Assembly: GCF_026151205.1 (NCBI RefSeq)
Contig: NC_087074.1
Span: 1,364,001 to 1,428,000 of the forward strand
Origin: Bolinopsis microptera
Lineage: Eukaryota > Ctenophora > Tentaculata > Lobata > Bolinopsidae
Direction of reading: 5' to 3'
Length of the DNA stretch: 64,000 bases
Shown piece by piece: positions 7,319 to 18,057 of the stretch. The position numbers and the translations under genes are program-made. Every line of letters starts with the position of its first letter. Position 1 is the stretch's first letter. The notes under the pieces are model-generated. The model did no database searches. It saw only the letters and a program-made list of their open reading frames with translations, and was not told the DNA's origin.

Positions 7319-10278
7319 CTGATAATCAAGAATCATCTGCTCGAGGTGCGTGCTCTTCATGAAGAAGTTGTATTTAGAGCCGGGGTCGGTACTAGCCAGG
7401 AACTTCTTGCTCATTTCCTGGTTCAGGATGCTCACTGGGTTGTTCACCTGAGTTGGGGAGTTAATTGTTAATTGGTTAATTGGTTAAGTGGTGAGCTGAG
7501 ATTAAAGAGGGGGTTTACTAGCTGCATGACATGCTCATAAGGATTATAAGTATTGGTTTTGTGACTGAATAATGGCATTCGAGGGAGTGATCACAGAGTT
7601 TGAGGAATTAGAGTTCGCCTCATGAAGTTTAATGAAGGAGTAAGTAACCTTAAATGTTGCTATTGACCACATATAATTGACTCTAACATTTTTTTTGGAA
7701 ATGAAGCTGTCTTTCACTTTAGTTCTTGTTCCTCTAAAACATAATAATATAGATCTCAGACAAAGGAAACTTATTTTGGTACAAATCCAGTTTAATAATT
7801 GAATACCTTACTCGGGATTATTATGACCGGGATAAAGTGGTGGGTTTAGGGTAATTTCGCCATATTTTTCCCGAACCACATTTTCACCGGTCGTTAATAA
7901 ACCCGCCTACTCAGCTTTTAGGGTTCCCAAGGGGTATGGGTGCTCATATTTTAATCGTTGTCTTATATTCACTAAAGAAGACTATTGGGACACTTGTTGT
8001 AGGTTTTTCGACTTCATTTGGCTAAAATTGCAAAAAATTCACCTTTTTGCCCAATTCTTGTCATATATCCTTATTGTCAAATTTGATTTAAATAGGCCAA
8101 TTTTTAATTTCTTAGGTATTGACTATCTCTACATAATGAAATAGGACTCAAAGTAAAAGTAACAGTTAAATTAAAACTTGAATTAATTAAAACTGATGAA
8201 AGGGATGATCCAGATGAAGATAACGAAGATGATTACAACTTATTGGAAGACTAAACAGCTCTCCCTTTATCTTAATATCGATCTGGTTGTTACGCTTCAA
8301 ATGTTAAAAATTATTTTCCATCTAGTTTGATTAACCACGAGTCATTATTTCTGTCTACTTTCAACAATTATTGATAATTCGACTTGTTTCACAAGTTTTA
8401 GCAATGCGAAAATTTCTAAACTTGTTTATCTCTAATAAGGAAATTTACATCTGAGACAAAATTTTTGAATCTAAAATTGAAAGGTTGGACACCGGTAAAA
8501 TGGCGACCGGGAAAATGTGGTGGGTTTTGAGCAATTTCGCCATATTTTTCCCGAACCATATTTTAACCGGTCGTTAATAAACCCGTCGTAATAATCCCGA
8601 GTAAGGTAATAGTTCAATACCTTACTCGGGATTATTACGACGGGTTTATTAACGACCGGTTAAAATATGGTTCGGGAAAAATATGGCGAAATTGCTCAAA
8701 ACCCACCACATTTTCCCGGTCGCCATTTTACCGGTGTCCAACCTTTCAATTTTAGATTCAAAAATTTTGTCTCAGATGTAAATTTCCTTATTAGAGATAA
8801 ACAAGTTTAGAAATTTTCGCATTGCTAAAACTTGTGAAACAAGTCGAATTATCAATAATTGTTGAAAGTAGACAGAAATAATGACTCGTGGTTAATCAAA
8901 CTAGATGGAAAATAATTTTTAACATTTGAAGCGTAACAACCAGATCGATATTAAGATAAAGGGAGAGCTGTTTAGTCTTCCAATAAGTTGTAATCATCTT
9001 CGTTATCTTCATCTGGATCATCCCTTTCATCAGTTTTAATTAATTCAAGTTTTAATTTAACTGTTACTTTTACTTTGAGTCCTATTTCATTATGTAGAGA
9101 TAGTCAATACCTAAGAAATTAAAAATTGGCCTATTTAAATCAAATTTGACAATAAGGATATATGACAAGAATTGGGCAAAAAGGTGAATTTTTTGCAATT
9201 TTAGCCAAATGAAGTCGAAAAACCTACAACAAGTGTCCCAATAGTCTTCTTTAGTGAATATAAGACAACGATTAAAATATGAGCACCCATACCCCTTGGG
9301 AACCCTAAAAGCTGAGTAGGCGGGTTTATTAACGACCGGTGAAAATGTGGTTCGGGAAAAATATGGCGAAATTACCCTAAACCCACCACTTTATCCCGGT
9401 CATAATAATCCCGAGTAAGGTACTTCATTTACCTGGATGTTGTAATGGTCGAGAAGAAGCGTTAAATCGTTCTTCTTTGTTGATATGGTCTTCCCTTCAA
9501 AGTTCTTCAGTTTGTACTTACTGCCCTGCTTCGTTATTTTCCTCTCCACCAGCACGGCAGATCCATATAGCTGGACATTTCACAATTTAACTTACAATTC
9601 AACAAAAATGGGACTAACTACTAAGTGAAAGTAATACACCGCGCCGTGATACTAATTTTTTAAAACATGAACAACTGTCCAATTTTCATTTCCCCTCAAT
9701 AATAAATAACACAAAAACTGCACTCACCTCAACTTCCCAAGCATCGTGATTATGATTAGAGTTGCAGATTGTGATGGTAACTTGGCCCCAACTCGAACCT
9801 TGCTTGATGAACTCTGTCATGTTTGGAGCTCGGTTTGTAGCGGAACTTTTTCCGCCAAGTCCAATGACAAGCGCCATCAAGATAGCTGATTTACCGCCTG
9901 GTGGTAATGGGATGATTGACTAGCTAATTAATTAATTAATTAGCTAATGGAACATGGTGTTCCTTGTTATCAGTACTCAGAGCGAAAATCTCAATTCGAG
10001 CAATTTAATTCATGAACAAATATTGAAATTACAGTGCTTACTTAAAAATACAACAAAACCAAACTGCACTACAAGATAAACTTACTTCCATTTCTTCCGA
10101 CGACAAAGTTGACGGTGGAACAAAACTCGACCTCAAAAAATGTGTGGCACATAAAGTTCTGAAGCTCAATCTTCATGATCCCGCCGGGGACTAGGGCTCC
10201 CTCTCCCAGCCCCTCAGGGTCTGCTCTACCCCTCTTACTTCCTGGCCCCGGCCTATCGGGGGCTCTCTTCTGGGACAT
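7319..10278 (-). CDS. SMC6: SMC6 5' exons (ATPase head N-lobe), incomplete
   Basis: Four exons (10086-10278, 9728-9897, 9433-9570, 7319-7447) splice GT-AG into exactly 210 codons in frame. SMC6 is the ATPase core of the SMC5/6 complex in chromosome repair. The N terminus carries a short basic tail, then [11 protein letters not shown], and a Walker A motif split across the first intron (GRNG + SGKSA). Next come the R-loop/GLGGKSS region, LVERKITK, and the SMC6-typical [16 protein letters not shown] with [11 protein letters not shown]. Coiled coils, hinge and C-lobe are absent from the window: reading past the last donor hits a stop after about 14 codons. The rest may lie left of position 1, with the F5/8C gene nested in a long intron, or may be lost. 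Two transposons sit in the third intron. Confidence 0.8.
7806..8606 (+). mobile_element. 801-bp TA-flanked MITE, copy 1
   Basis: Terminal inverted repeats CCTTACTCGGGATTATTA / TAATAATCCCGAGTAAGG, flanked by TA at 7804-7805 and 8607-8608. A subterminal direct repeat of about 80 bp (GACCGGG through GTTAATAAACCCG) lies near both ends (about 7827-7905 and 8505-8586). Near 8196-8254 a short open frame ends in an acidic tail ([16 protein letters not shown], stop at 8252-8254), possibly a relic of a parent element's protein. Lies in an SMC6 intron. Confidence 0.9.
8620..9420 (-). mobile_element. 801-bp TA-flanked MITE, copy 2 (inverted)
   Basis: Same element in opposite orientation, TA duplications at 8618-8619 and 9421-9422. 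Only 9 bp of host sequence (ATAGTTCAA) plus the TAs separates it from copy 1, making a 1.6-kb near-perfect palindrome. The mirrored allele carries both TA targets unoccupied (47564-47565 and 47553-47554). Confidence 0.9.
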
Positions 10279-11255
10279 ACTGGGGGTGCTATTGGAGATG
10301 TTGAGATTAGAAACTAGTTTAACACAGTTTGCTTATTTCTTGTTTGTTTTTGATAGGTGGTTTTTAGATTATTACCACGTAATGAAAAGGTATACGGTGT
10401 TTTGAAGTCCATTTTTACTTGCGATGTTTTGAAGTCCATTTTAATTGCTATGTTTAAAAAAGAGATTTTTGAAGGTATACAAAATTTGACTGATGTGGAA
10501 AATTTGAGAACTTCGGTGTATTAACTGAAAACGAATAAATCACAGAGCTTCAATCTATTAGAAAGTATTAGTTTAACAAACGTAAACTGTCATTCGAATT
10601 AAGAATGAGCTAGAATTTCGATATAATAATAAGCAAATCCATTATAGAACTTATTATTAACATATCATGATTAAAAAATCGAGAATAAAAAATCTATAAA
10701 AGTATAAAAAATCTGATCAATAAATCAAATCTCTAAAAACCAAAAATAAGGTGCTAAAAATTACATTTAATTCGGTCATTAGTCAAAAACAATTGAAAAT
10801 GGAATTTCTCATAATATGATCGATTTCAGCATATACGTTTCTATATCGAAAGATAAAACAACTATCCCTCATGATACATGAAAATGATCACTAAACTATA
10901 AACTTTCGTTAACAATGCTAAAAGAGTAAGCAAATCGTCAATCTACATCTATATGAAATCACAAACAAACCGGTCGACCACCGACAAAAACAATAGCTAA
11001 AAATTTGATAAAATATCGAAGATATTATAAAATGATATAAAATTAGGAGACTAAAGTCAAAAAATTGCCTAAATAAATTAAAAGATTCCTAACTTAACAA
11101 GTCATGAGGGGATACAAATTAATGACGCATAAAACCAAATGAATCTAATCAGAAGTGGTCCAACAACAAATTCGACCCCTCTAAAAAACTTACTCTAGAA
11201 TGCAAATTATCACGAGGGTAATTCCGGAAAGTTCTACCAAATTCTTACAAGTGAT

Positions 11256-14200
11256 CTAAAAGTTACCGTTGTTAAAATAACTTGACGGTTGAGAGAAATA
11301 CATGTCGTGTCCCTGTACCGGTGAGCCCTGAGCGGTGGAGGGACTGAGAGGGGCCGGTGGTTGGAGGTATATGTCGGGTGGCTGGAGAGCAGGTGTTGAG
11401 AGTGGGTAAGGGGTCAGACTCGGCAATTCAGTCGACCACTGAAACTAAGGATGCGTTATGTTTGGGGTTAAATGCACGTCCAGCTATGAGAACACATCCC
11501 TCCGAGCTAGCGATACTAAATAATTCATCACAGGAATGAACTAAATCCAAGTGGGCTTGGTTAAATTACCTGGTAGCCAGGGTATAGGATACGAGGAGGG
11601 CTTGGTTAAATTACCTGGTAGCCAGGATATAGGATACGAGGAGGGCTTGGTTAAATTACCTGGTAGCCAGGGTATAGGATACGAGGAGGGAGAGCGTACA
11701 AGCTGCCGAGAGGAACATGGGTTACTGCTGGGGTAGTGTTGTCACCCCAGCTACTCCTGCTCGGTTTATCAGCTGTGTTGTTATCCTCACTGACCTGCCC
11801 CATCCCTGTAATGGATGAAAAACGTTTTGTTGTGGATCTCAAATGTAGAAATGGATATTTTGGGAAATACCGGAATATTGTGTTTCTATGATGGAATACA
11901 AAGATTCTTGCATTGGGGGGGGGGGGGGGGGGGGGGGGGCCAATGGCATAAAATGGCATAAAATGGCATAAAATGGAGACTTTTTCTATGGAGAAAATGG
12001 AAAAACCCATGAGTAATTCTCCATTTTCTCCATTTTATGCCATGAATTTTGTCTTCGAAATTTCATCTTTAACACCATTTAACACCTAAATTGGACATCC
12101 TAACATGTTTATTTACGCTTACTAGGGGCGTAAGAAGCTTATGAAAGCTCATAGTAGGCTACTAGATGCTTATACTAAGTTAGTAGAGGCACACTTCAGG
12201 CAAACTCATAATTACTCAAGCCTAATGTAAAGTTATTTCTACAGGCTACAGCAGGAGTGAGTAATAGGGGAGAGTAATAGGCACTGAGAAGTGAGACCTA
12301 CATCCTCGACAGTCGAAACAAGCTCGCACTGCAAAGGGGAGGCCTGCTTTCCGAGATCGCATTACCAGGGGGAATCCTCGAGTCCAAAATTGTGTACCGA
12401 GGGGTAATTTTCTAAGTCAAAATTTTTCAAAGTTTTTCTGAAAAACACTTTTCTCCACGTTTCATGCTACCTTGTTCATTTTAAGCCGAAAATATTTTTT
12501 CGGTCAACATTTTTCAAATTTTTTCTGAAAACCGCTTTTCTCCACGTTTCATGCTACTCTGTTCATTATTTGCCGAAAATATTTTTTCGGTTTTTCGAAG
12601 TCCACACCTTCCCCTAGATACACAATTTTGGACTCGAAGTAATGCGATCTCGGAAGGCAGGCCTCCCCTTTGCAACACGAGCTCGGAATCGGGAGCTCTC
12701 GATACGAGAGGTACGTATCGAGAATGACTTGGGCCGAAAATTTTCTCAGTCAAAATTTTTCAAAGTTTTTCTAAAAACCACTTTTCTCCACGTTTCATGC
12801 TACCCTCTTCATTATTAGCCGAAAATATTTTTTTTTAAAATACTTTTTCTCGAAATTTTAAATTTTTCAGGTTTTCAATGGCATAAAATGGCATAAAATG
12901 GCATAAAATGGAGACTATTTCTATGGAGAAAATGGAAAAACCTATGAGTAATTCTCCATTTTCTCCATTTATGCCATTGGCCCCCCCCCCCACCCCCCCC
13001 CCCTTGCATTTTTATATTATATTATTCTATAAGAATATGCTTTAAAAATGTTTACAGACCCATACAAAAATAAAGATCATAAACATGTGATTCATCTGTA
13101 CGGAAACCAAACCAGTTTTTCTAATGTAAACATAAATTAAGAAGACTGACCGTAGAGAGAGTACAACATGGACGGAGGTTGTGGAGGAGGGGGAGGTCGG
13201 ACAAAGTTGGGAGCTGACAGCTTAGCAGCCAATACTGGGGTGAGTGGTGGGGACAAGGGGTGGAGACTGTTACCAGAACCAGGACTTCTGGGAACATGCA
13301 GTTACTATCAATAACAATTACAAGCTGGTTCAACCCACATGAAAAAGGCACAGTCATCGTGCAATTTTCATCTTTTAGAACTATGTCATGTCAATAAATG
13401 ATTTTATTTATAAAACCGGCAAAACTTACAAATTCACAGGTTTAGGGGAGGATGTGTAACAGGGCTGGATGGTATGATAGGTTCTGTTCCCCTGTTGCCC
13501 CTGACAACCACTCGGAATCTTTATAACAGTTGTACTGGGTTCACATTCCGGAGCTGATTTTTCAGGAGTTGAGCTCGTCACTGCACCATCTAGACTGCTA
13601 CAACCACTTGACAGCTGGTCAGATTGCACAAATTGTGGGCTGTGAGGAGTTGAGATGGTACCGGGCGTGGAGATGAAGTTGTCTGCGTACTTCATTATAT
13701 CTTTATCAACGTGATCAACAAGATCACTCGTCATGTCAAGGTTTATCTGAAAGAAATGGTTCCGGTTATCGATTAGAATCGTCAAAAATTGATTAAATTA
13801 ACTTTAGGCAATCCTCAATCTTCATGTTTTAAATATGATTACAAATTGTTACTTTCTCATAAATTGTCACAACTGAAAGGAGTAATAATTGATACAGTTT
13901 TGAAAATACTTACAAAAATTTTGAAAAATACTAACAATAGTTTTGAAAGTACTTACAACAGTTTTTGAGGCAAACATTTGTTTGAATTGTTCCGTTTCCT
14001 TCTTCATGAATTTAGAACACTTGTTCCGTAGAGTAGCTATGACGGGGTCTGACCCCACCCTGCCAGGATATCCCAGGTCCAGGATAAACTGGTTCTGCTT
14101 GTACCACTGCCAATGTAGGGAATATTAATTCAAGTATTTGTAATACTAATAGAAGTACTCGAAAATTTAAGAAGCACATAAACTGAACCAGATGAACGTA

Positions 14201-17200
14201 GATGTTTTTATAATTATTTAACCTCGTTATCATATAGTTTCTCAGTTACCTTAAGTTACCATTAGAAATTAGAAAAATCCCTACCTTGTAGAGACTCTTG
14301 AATAGCATATTCATACAGCGACTCTCTTCTATCCTTACAGGAGGAAGAGGGAAGCCATGTCTCAGATGTACTGCTATCATTGTCTCTAGGAATGTGGACT
14401 TCTCTTCAGCTGTCTGTCTTCTGTACTCCTGGGTGATTGGCAAGTTTAGAATGTTTTCGTTTTAAGTTTCCTTGTGGATCGGGCTAATGCTACATTTTAT
14501 TTCGATAATATGCCTCATTCCATTTAATCATTTTGTCGATAGGATTACTGAAAAAAGAATCGGCTTCTGTTCCGACATTTGATCTTGATCAATTACATTT
14601 ATTAAAACCCCATCGCGTGTCAGGACTCAGGAAAGATATGGATCATCAATTTAATAATATTCAAATTTATGACAAGTTTTCGTAGAAAATCACTGATAAT
14701 CGCTGATAATCACGAATCAAGGAGTTACGGAGAATCAACAGGCATGCTACACAGCAAATTCCCCACAAGCATTACATATTAGTGCACAGCAACCGCAAGA
14801 GATAATATGGCAGATGCATACAGGATGGGTGCTTACAGCGTTAACTCACCTGGTCACATGATCGTGTCACGTGATCTGGTCACATGATCGTACACAACTA
14901 GATGTTTATATGGTACCTGGTACCGGTCAGTTTAAAAATATTAACATTTTATTTAACAAATTCCACTCGATTTTATAGTACATTCTTTAAATATTTCTTA
15001 TACTTTTTGACGTTTATACCACTAAAAATTCAAATCACAGGACCAAACTTACTTCCTTCAGGTCACTATCGCAGGAAGCCCATTTCTCACTGATAATTTT
15101 GCTCATAAAACCGATTATCCTTCCCTGGCGCTCTCTGGTGTAGGAGCCTGGTGAGGTCCTGACATCAACCGTCTGCGAAGAAAATATTTATTTAAACTAA
15201 TTACAACATTACTCATTTATTACATTTATTGAGGACGTTACAGAAGGAATGTATTTAATGTAGTTTGAGGAGTCCTCACTCTTCTAACGTCCGATAATGG
15301 CATTTCTCTTGGACTCGCTAATATGAATAGTTTTTGTAAAGTCTCAGCAGTAGAGTTTGAATATTATTGGGGGGTTGTTTTCAGGATAAAATGTCAGTAT
15401 GTTTAGTAAACCCAATGGTTGTATCCACAGTCCGACTACCACAACTCGGTCAGATATTTCCCAGAAAGTAACGCCTCATCATTTGTTTCTTGGGAGAAGC
15501 TTTCTAATCTTTAGCTATGGCTTCAACTTTTGAGTAATTTGTTGCACGTATGATAAAAAATGTTTTTCTGTGTCTCCTCACAAAAAATAAGTTAAGACAA
15601 AGTTAGGTGACATTTTTAACACTGACCAGAAGTGGGAGGTTTCACACAGGTGGATAACAGATTATGAGTAAATCAAAAGGAGAACTAACAGATTCTCGAA
15701 TTAGCCTTTCAACAAATGATTGGCGTGAAATCGTCTGTAGGACTACGCCCCTAAACAATAAACCCTTTATAAAGTTTACATATAATGCTTACTCGACACA
15801 TCTACAGCACCATCGACTATATAGGATTTTTTTAAAGCATACCGCGGTCTTGATCTTAGTTGCTTCTGGAATGTAAATGTAAAGTAACATGAAACATCTG
15901 TTCTCAAATATGTTTTCGCTTTTTACCATTCAGTGTCGATCAACTGTTAAATATTCAACAAATGATTGGTGTGAAATGTTTGAAAGGGTTTATTGTTTAC
16001 GCCCCTAAACAATAAACCCTTTCAAACAGAGAAACTGAAGGTGGTATAAAGTTATACAGGGTGATTCAAAAATAATGTTTGGATTGTAAAAAATAATTTT
16101 TTATGAAGGAGCAAAAAATTTTTTTATGAAGGAGCAAATTTTGAAAGATGAGTTTCTATCAATTCATAAACGTTATTAATTTCATTCTGACTTTTCATTT
16201 GATCCTGCCTCATGATTCTAGGATAAATCACCAAACTGCTCGACTCAACTCCAAGATGAAATACTTTCTTGTGTTTGCCTTGTTTGCACTTGCCACCGCC
16301 GGGCCCGCCCAGCGTGATGGAAACGACATAAAACCAAAATCTCCGCATCAAGTACCAGCAATCTTTGTAAGAAACCTCCACAGAGCCAATCAGAGCGAGC
16401 CCTATGACTTCAAGTTCAGAGTGATCGGAATGAAACCTCTCATAGAATCTGAGGTGCATCTGTATAAAGTAGAGAAGGGAGAGGAGGGTCCAGAGCTCAA
16501 GGTAACAGATTTTGATATCTCTTTGAAGACACTGTCTGAGGAAGATATCATGCAAATGATTAGTGAGAAACGTCCCAAACCTGAAGACAAGGTTAATAAG
16601 TATGACTCAATTTGGTAAATACCAATTTTGAGGGATTTTAAGTGTGACACTTAAAAATTAAGGGTGACACTTAAAAGAGAATTTCGTGAATACCATTTGT
16701 AGAGTTGCCACTTAAACTCCTTTTTAAGTGCGACCTCATCCTTAAACTGCTGTTTAAGTGTGACCTAAAGGTTGGTAAATAAGAGACGTTCCAAAACTAG
16801 TGAGAAGGATGAAATTGAAGAGAGACGTCTTAGATCTCACGGCAAAGATGATAAGAGACGCCCCAGAGCTGACGACAAGGACGATAAGAGACTTCCCAAA
16901 CCGAAGCACGTTATCATTGGGAGTGTGAGCGTTGCTAATGTAAGCTGTGATGAACAGGGATCATATCTGGTGTACTACGGAACACTGCCTCATGTCAGTC
17001 ATGTGTCCCGTAATGTCAGGGAGGTTGGTAGTAACAAAAAACATCCAAAACCGCGAGGTACATTCGTTCTCATGGTGAACGGTTGTGAAAATCAGGACGA
17101 ATAGGAGATGAAGAAAAATACACACCTAATAAAGCTTGTAGCATAATATATTATTCTGATTTATCATTTTTGACAAAAGAAAAATATGTCTTTCATTTTC

Positions 17201-18057
17201 GTTGGACCAGGATTACTAAACAATTGTTGAATTTGACGGACAACCGTGTACAATTACAAATGTATCTAGCGAAATTGAATAATTTAGGTAATAAATGGAC
17301 AACCTAGCTGATTTGTCAGTCCCTATATTGTTTAACTGTCTATCGTGCTAAAAACCGTCGTACGTATAATTACATAACTTGTGACTTTGAATTAAAATAT
17401 AAATACCTGGCCGGAAGAAGGAACATTCTGATCAGGATCAGGTAAAATGTCCACCTCATCATCTATCTGGTGAACAGGGAGAGGATGTAGATTAAGGGGT
17501 TCCAGTGGTGCACAAGTAGGAGCTGTGAGAGTCAGTTTAGTAGTGTTACAGGGGCTGTTATCAGTTCTGGGACTCTTGAAGCCAATATCTGGACTCACTG
17601 CCTGTGACACAGACGGAGCTGGGTTGTGAACTGTAGAGTCGGATACAGGAACTGGTTTTGTATCTTTACAGAAGTCAAATAGAGCACTCCGAGCGGAAGG
17701 ACTGCAGACTGCTAGGTTACTGTCTCTTAATATTAATCCAGTGTTGTGTTTCGCTTTGATATCTTCAAAAAACTCGAACAGAATCTTCCTCTCTGTTCGG
17801 TCAAACCGAGGTTTCGAAATTACAGCCTTGTGATGTCCGTAAGCCTGAACAGATATGTCAAGAGTTAAATCGAGTATTAGTGACTTCATCAGTTGAAGAG
17901 TTGAACCAACCATGTTCAGGAGACAATTTAGTTTTAAAATGTAAGTTCTACAATTGATTGAACTAACCTTGTAGCAGGCCCAAAAGTCACTAGCGAATCT
18001 AGTGTAAGGAGTCCTTATTCGTAGATGAGGATTAACAATACCCTTTCGCTTCCCCAT
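11256..18057 (-). CDS. unrecognised 574-aa protein, nine exons, Pro/Tyr-rich C-terminus
   Basis: Exons (high to low): 17968-18057, 17407-17844, 15053-15172, 14285-14428, 13957-14106, 13430-13746, 13151-13287, 11660-11805, 11256-11438. They total 1725 nt and stay in frame across all eight introns; acceptors are AG and donors GT, one being GTCAGT. The start MGKRKGIVNPHLRIRTP is basic. Exons 1-2 contain an aromatic/basic block (FASDFWACYK, FDRTERKILFEFFEDI). Exons 3-5 form a folded-looking helical region (RIIGFMSKIISEKWASCDSD, RRQTAEEKSTFLETM, GYPGRVGSDP). Exons 6-9 are Ser/Thr/Pro-rich, with a PPPPPQPPS run and a tail ending YFNNGNF. The FMSKIISEKW...AEEKSTF pattern faintly resembles an HMG-box helix pair, and the tail resembles an activation domain, so a nuclear regulator is a guess only. 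A secreted-precursor gene is nested in intron 2 on the other strand. Confidence 0.7.
11554..11688 (-). repeat. 45-bp exon/donor junction, three tandem copies
   Basis: Each unit carries the end of exon 8 of the 574-aa protein gene (coding YPGYQ), its GTAATT donor and the following intron bases. Candidate exon ends are therefore 11660, 11615 and 11570. Only the first keeps the frame; using either distal donor reads GTA ATT TAA and stops. The mirrored allele has a single copy near 45340-45390. Confidence 0.85.
11915..13002. mobile_element. 1.09-kb poly-G-capped element, 8-bp target duplication
   Basis: Begins with a run of about 24 G, then CCAATGGCATAAA, and ends TTTATGCCATTGG followed by a C-run. 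It is flanked by CTTGCATT at 11907-11914 and 13003-13010. The mirrored allele has one CTTGCATT (45065-45072) with matching flanks, an exact empty site. Inside, a block with GAGACT-TTCTATGGAGAAAATGG and its near-reverse repeats at both ends, and an approximately 85-bp AT-rich block (around TTTCATGCTACC) occurs three times (near 12420, 12510 and 12760). No ORF. The 8-bp duplication suggests the hAT superfamily. Lies in an intron of the 574-aa protein gene. Confidence 0.85.
15978..16027. repeat. short perfect-stem palindrome
   Basis: GTTTGAAAGGGTTTATTGTTT mirrors its reverse complement around ACGCCCCT. A diverged half (CGCCCCTAAACAATAAACCC) occurs at about 15747-15766. Retained in the mirrored arm near 42080-42120. 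Confidence 0.7.
16256..17104 (+). CDS. secreted precursor with dibasic sites, two exons
   Basis: Exons 16256-16614 and 16771-17104 (GTAAAT donor, TAAAG acceptor, phase 2) give 230 aa; AATAAA follows at 17128-17133. The frame is open 36 codons upstream of the chosen ATG, but MKYFLVFALFALATAGPAQ is a textbook signal peptide. The middle (about residues 35-100) looks like a compact domain (YDFKFRVIGM, HLYKVEKGEEG, LKVTDFDISLK). Across the splice junction lies a lysine/arginine-rich stretch with three related units (EKRPKPEDK, DKRRPRADDK, DKRLPKPK), resembling processing sites. The last part (HVIIGSVSVANVSC ... FVLMVNGCENQDE) carries two cysteines. Without splicing the product would stop after DSIW. 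No family recognised; a secreted peptide precursor is possible. Nested within intron 2 of the minus-strand 574-aa protein gene. Confidence 0.55.
17128..17133 (+). terminator. polyadenylation signal of nested secreted gene
   Basis: AATAAA 24 bp after the stop codon at 17102-17104. Confidence 0.5.
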
